A DNA stretch of 64,000 bases from Mya arenaria (taxonomy: Eukaryota > Mollusca > Bivalvia > Myida > Myidae). Position numbers and translations under genes: made by a program. This document shows, in pieces, positions 60,466 to 64,000 of this stretch. The notes under the pieces are model-generated. The model saw only the letters and a list, made by a program, of their open reading frames with translations, was not told the DNA's origin and did no database searches. Location: contig NC_069127.1 of the NCBI RefSeq assembly GCF_026914265.1, forward strand, positions 71,228,223-71,292,222. Reading direction: 5' to 3'. The first letter of the stretch is position 1. Every line of letters starts with the position of its first letter.

Positions 60466-60630
60466 GCTTAAAAGAAAAATGTCTAAATAGACGCCAACGA
60501 AGTTGGAGCGGGCTTTTATTGGGAGGTATTTTGGTAATTGCGATGTTTTCCTTTCTATTGTATCAAATTGTTAAAACATGCCTCACCATACGTTTTTTTC
60601 CGTTTGTTACAATATGATGTTTCCTTTTAG
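60466..60630 (+). other. Rest of receptor intron
   Basis: Ends with TTTCCTTTTAG, the acceptor of the transmembrane exon. Confidence 0.6.
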
Positions 60631-60769
60631 AACTTTCAGAAAACTTGGTCCCAGATCTAAAAGGAGACAAAAACAACAACAATGTCGTCCTCATTGTTTT
60701 GTCAACGGTACTTCCAGTGTTGTTTGTAACCATATTGGTTTTGGGATCGTACTTTTATATCAAGAAAGC
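60631..60769 (+). CDS. Receptor exon, transmembrane segment
   Basis: A 139-base exon entered in phase 1. It reads LSENLVPDLKGDKNNNN (hydrophilic stalk), then a hydrophobic stretch of about 25 residues beginning VVLIVLSTVLPVLFVTI and ending SYFYIKKA, where KK marks the cytosolic side. The donor is GC/GTAAGT in phase 2. This makes the product a type I single-pass membrane protein with FN3 and LDLa modules outside. Confidence 0.85.
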
Positions 60770-62867
60770 GTAAGTTTTACAAAGCATGTACTTCGTTCTT
60801 TGGTAATATCAGCTAACAATATACGTAAATGTATTCATGCTACTGAGTCTATTCGTAATAATCACTATACGCAGAATAGTGAAGTTTCAAGTGCTTAGAA
60901 AATCAGGTTCTTATGAGTGTTTCGTAGACATTTATTTACGCTTGAATTCATACATTTATTTTAAATAAACACATTTTCTAAGATATTCATACATATGCTA
61001 TAGGCCTCGGCCAATTTCTCATTTGTCCTTTCTTGAACTATAGCAAATAAATTTGACTACTTACCGATAAGCCATTTAACGGGTGTGTATATACAATTAA
61101 ATGAATAATTTGGAATAGTCGATATTTGTAGATGAACACAAACGAAGCTGATTAATCACAATGACATAATCTTTTTTGTGGACTATTTAGTTTTTAGTTC
61201 AAAAAGCATTGTAGACTCTTACTGAGAAAGATTAACTACATGCTTACGTTATCTGCTGCATCACGAAGAACCTTATATACATAATACCATTTTATGAAAA
61301 CCATGCATTTCAAACTATAAACTCTTAAAGTAATTTTGAAACTTTAACTTTTATATTTTTTTAAGTTCAAAATTAAAGTCATTAAGTTCGAACAATATAT
61401 GTCATCGTTCAAGTCAAGACTTTATTCAATCATAAACATTAAGGCATTTTAAAACACGTTTTATGTTTAATCATTAATATTAGTCGTAGTTAGCCTTGAA
61501 TAACGCGGTATCGTTTCGACGTTTGCACAAAATGAATACCTTTTTTTGTTTTGTTGGTAATAAACATGTTTTGGTTTGATATCGGTTTCACGAACTATGT
61601 GTTTGTTGTTACACTTTTAAATAAAACTACTTGTGAAACTATCGAAACCCTCTCCGATGTCGGTTCTTTCCTTTTGAAAACGAATTCACTTTGAAAAAAA
61701 AGCACATGGCGGCCAGTGATCCAACACGTGTGTTGAAACATCATTAAGCTAAACAGGCAAACGTCCATCTGCGTAATCATTGTTTTGTAGAAATTCAGAA
61801 ATAATGGCTGCACACTGAAGCTCCATCATGTTGTTGAAACTTTGCACAAAACAATGTAGTTGTTAATTCAAGAAAAACTTCCAAACCGCCGAAACCTAAA
61901 AGTATCTTTAAAAACGCCCTAATACTGCTTACTACTGTTAAATTAGCATGCAACTGCTATACTCATTCCTTTATTATGAAGTCAGCTTAATACGTAAACA
62001 ATAATAGCATGTTAGTAAAACGTCTTTATAAAATAAAATAAAAACATCAGTCTTAAGCGTTTGTGACATTAATTTAAGATTGCAAAATCAATGTTATATG
62101 TTTCGCAGTATATCATGATACACGTCCCCCCTAGCGCGATATATATCGCAATACTTTTTGTGAGTGTCGTAACACTCCAAATTGTACACATTGTACAAAT
62201 TGCCCATATTTTGTTCCATGTAAATTCACGCGAGAGAATATTCTTTAAGTTGTTTTCACATAGCATTTTCTTATTGTTTAACACTTTTGTTGTATATCCT
62301 TAAGTTTAAGATCCGCACATGTGTGTCCACAAGTTGAGATAAAAAAAAAAATTGAAAAGATTCACCCCATATACCCCTTCGCTGTTCTTTTTGGATGTTA
62401 ATATCATATTTGGTTTCCATCTAGTATACGCAAATTTCTGGCACCATGCATGCCGCACTTCACATAAGCAGTTATAGATTTTAGGATAAAATGCAATTTC
62501 ACTTCTTGTAACAATAATATAAATACATAAAATCATAGTTTTAAGGAAAGGGCATACGTTGCAAAAAGTTGTGTTAGTCTGAAAATGGCGGAATACACTT
62601 TACGACGGGCAGGAAAGGAAAAAAACAACGTATACGACTTTTGTGACTTCAGTTCAAAAAACGATTCCGTCACGAACATGAACATCATTTGAGAGATGTG
62701 ATACGGGTCTGTGCAAAACTTACAAAAGGGCTGCTTAATTGAACACATGATTTAAAAGTATGCGTGTCAGGTTTCCCTGGTCTTGTTGTATTAAATTTGA
62801 ATAATCTTCATGAAAATCGTCTTACGAAAACATTAGTACCTTGCCTTGTTTGTGCTCACCTTAACAG
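60770..62867 (+). other. Receptor intron
   Basis: About 2.1 kb, AT-rich. Short frames on both strands (60-76 codons) have no domain. No exon or repeat family member identified. Confidence 0.5.
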
Positions 62868-62998
62868 ACGGTCCCTATGCCCCATGATGAGACCAGCGAC
62901 CGTGTCCCAATCAGAAAGAACTGCTATGTTTACCCGTAGGGCAGCCTCATCCATTCGCAGAACCAGGAGCGAAGTCATCTACATGGACATTGACGAAG
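62868..62998 (+). CDS. Receptor exon, cytoplasmic tail with ITIM-like motif
   Basis: A 131-base exon after the acceptor CTCACCTTAACAG. In the phase required by the previous exon it reads RSLCPMMRPATVSQSERT, then AMFTRRAASSIRRT and RSEVIYMDIDEG, ending in phase 1 at a GAAG/GTATTC donor. The basic, Ser/Thr-rich tail contains V-I-Y-M-D-I, which fits the ITIM consensus (S/I/V/L)-x-Y-x-x-(I/V/L), a site for SH2-domain phosphatases when phosphorylated. Another frame gives a short tail ending at a stop near 62933 but does not fit the upstream phase. Further exons probably lie beyond the window. Confidence 0.6.
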
Positions 62999-63040
62999 GT
63001 ATTCACGAACCATATATGTATAAGTATATATATATATTTA

Positions 63041-63864
63041 TTATATGCCTATCAATTTCCTTTTCTATATCCAACAGTGAAAATACAGCATGCCGTATTG
63101 AAAACCCGTATCACCATACTGTCGTTTTCTGATTCCGTATCATGCGAGTACCGTGTCTATACACAACTTTCTCTGAACTACTTTCGCGTTGCTAAAAATA
63201 GCTTGACAAAAAATGGTAAAACCTGTCAACTTTTAAAAACATAAAATGATCTAACTTTACTCACGCTCCAGAAGCAAGTCAATATTCAGGAACATAGTTC
63301 TTATGTTCTTCAAAGAACCATGAGGATAAGGACGAAGCACAGAACACTTCCAATCTATCTAGACAGCTACTTCAGTGAACTAGTTGTTTGCCATTTCGAA
63401 GTTCATAAATTGTTGCATTATCCATGTTTATAATCATTAATATGAGCAGCTCGCCAATACAAAGAAGAATGCGAATTCGCGTCATCGATAGAATAAGCGA
63501 TTGACTCACGAACTTCCCTCAATTCTGCATATTATGATCGTCAAAAAAAATCCCACGAATATTTACTTTGTTAAAAATGGCCGCGTTACGTCTACAGGAA
63601 ATGACGATTAGTGTATACTCGAAAAAAGTACCGGGTTTTTTTGTTGTTGTTTTTGTGATTTGACATTTAATAAATGTTTTCGTATAAGCACTTTGTTAAT
63701 TTTGCTAAAACATAAAATAGTATGTTCTTATTTTGCTCAATAAAGTGAATTCTGTAACTTCTGAGTTCGGTTCGGTGTAGTAGCCTCCCTTGAGTTCATT
63801 ACACAAAACTACTACCATTTGACAGAATATGGCGTTAAATTTAAATCAAATTGAATCCGAAAAA
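63041..63864 (+). mobile_element. Family H element, copy 2
   Basis: Matches 19544-20310 in order and orientation (TTATATGCCTATC, CTTCAAAGAACCATGAGGAT, GAGCAGCTCGCCAATACAAA, CATATTATGATCGTCAAAAA, AAAAATGGCCGCGTTA). It begins about 40 bases after the last receptor exon seen. The hairpin is weakened here (AGTTCTTATGTTCTTCAAAG). Confidence 0.75.
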
Positions 63865-64000
63865 TATATATATATATTAGTTTGAATTCAGTTGTTTATA
63901 ATTATTAAATTATCGTTAACAATAAATGTGGCCCCTAGATGTAGTAATACATATTAATACATGCGTTACTATATAACACATTTGTATAGTGTTTTTGCGA
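63865..64000. other. Window end, nothing recognised
   Basis: AT-rich sequence, possibly receptor intron. Confidence 0.4.

Noticed and set aside
62868..62935. Alternative tail frame (TVPMPHDETSDRVPIRKN) ending at an early stop
   Set aside because: It would need the previous exon to end in phase 0, whereas the clear GC/GTAAGT donor leaves phase 2. Kept as a minor alternative.

Overview
This is AT-rich, repeat-dense, gene-poor animal DNA. Genes are split into short exons with GT-AG introns, and no long open reading frame exists. A PAN-like/C-type-lectin gene, a fibronectin III/LDL-receptor-A membrane protein, tRNA-derived SINEs and many mutually related non-coding repeats point to a lophotrochozoan, most likely a bivalve mollusc. 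That is inference from gene style, not from a species marker.

Layout. 1-3.7 kb holds intergenic DNA with one copy of a recurrent short repeat (family S). 3.7-5.2 kb is a decaying minus-strand tRNA cluster of repeated [Arg]-[Lys] units; its best Lys gene carries a 20-nt intron. 5.9-9.2 kb and 36.6-41.5 kb are two inverted copies of one large non-coding element with a tandem-repeat core. The core has expanded in the second copy to thirty exact-length 58-bp units. 9.2-25.4 kb is a mosaic of dispersed repeats (families D, E, F, G, H and the Q segment), two SINE-like loci and one doubtful exon. 25.5-29.1 kb is a two-exon minus-strand gene (signal peptide + PAN-like exon, then a C-type lectin exon) with a frame disruption in each exon. 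29-51 kb is repeats, microsatellites, a dead LINE reverse transcriptase and inverted repeat pairs.

51-63 kb holds a plus-strand gene for a type I membrane receptor, recovered exon by exon from matching intron phases: possible signal peptide, two FN3 domains, three LDLa modules (one broken), a transmembrane segment, and a cytoplasmic tail with an ITIM-like tyrosine motif. Its 3' end is not visible. One exon has a frameshift in a C10 run.

The lectin and the receptor are both cell-surface or secreted recognition-type proteins on opposite strands; nothing shows that they act together. The most unusual items are the intron-bearing tRNA-Lys and its anticodon-switched sister, the higher-order minisatellite inside a mobile element, the fused LDLa exons retaining a buried splice acceptor, and the ITIM-like receptor. 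All alignments were done by eye, so repeat boundaries are approximate (tens of bases).
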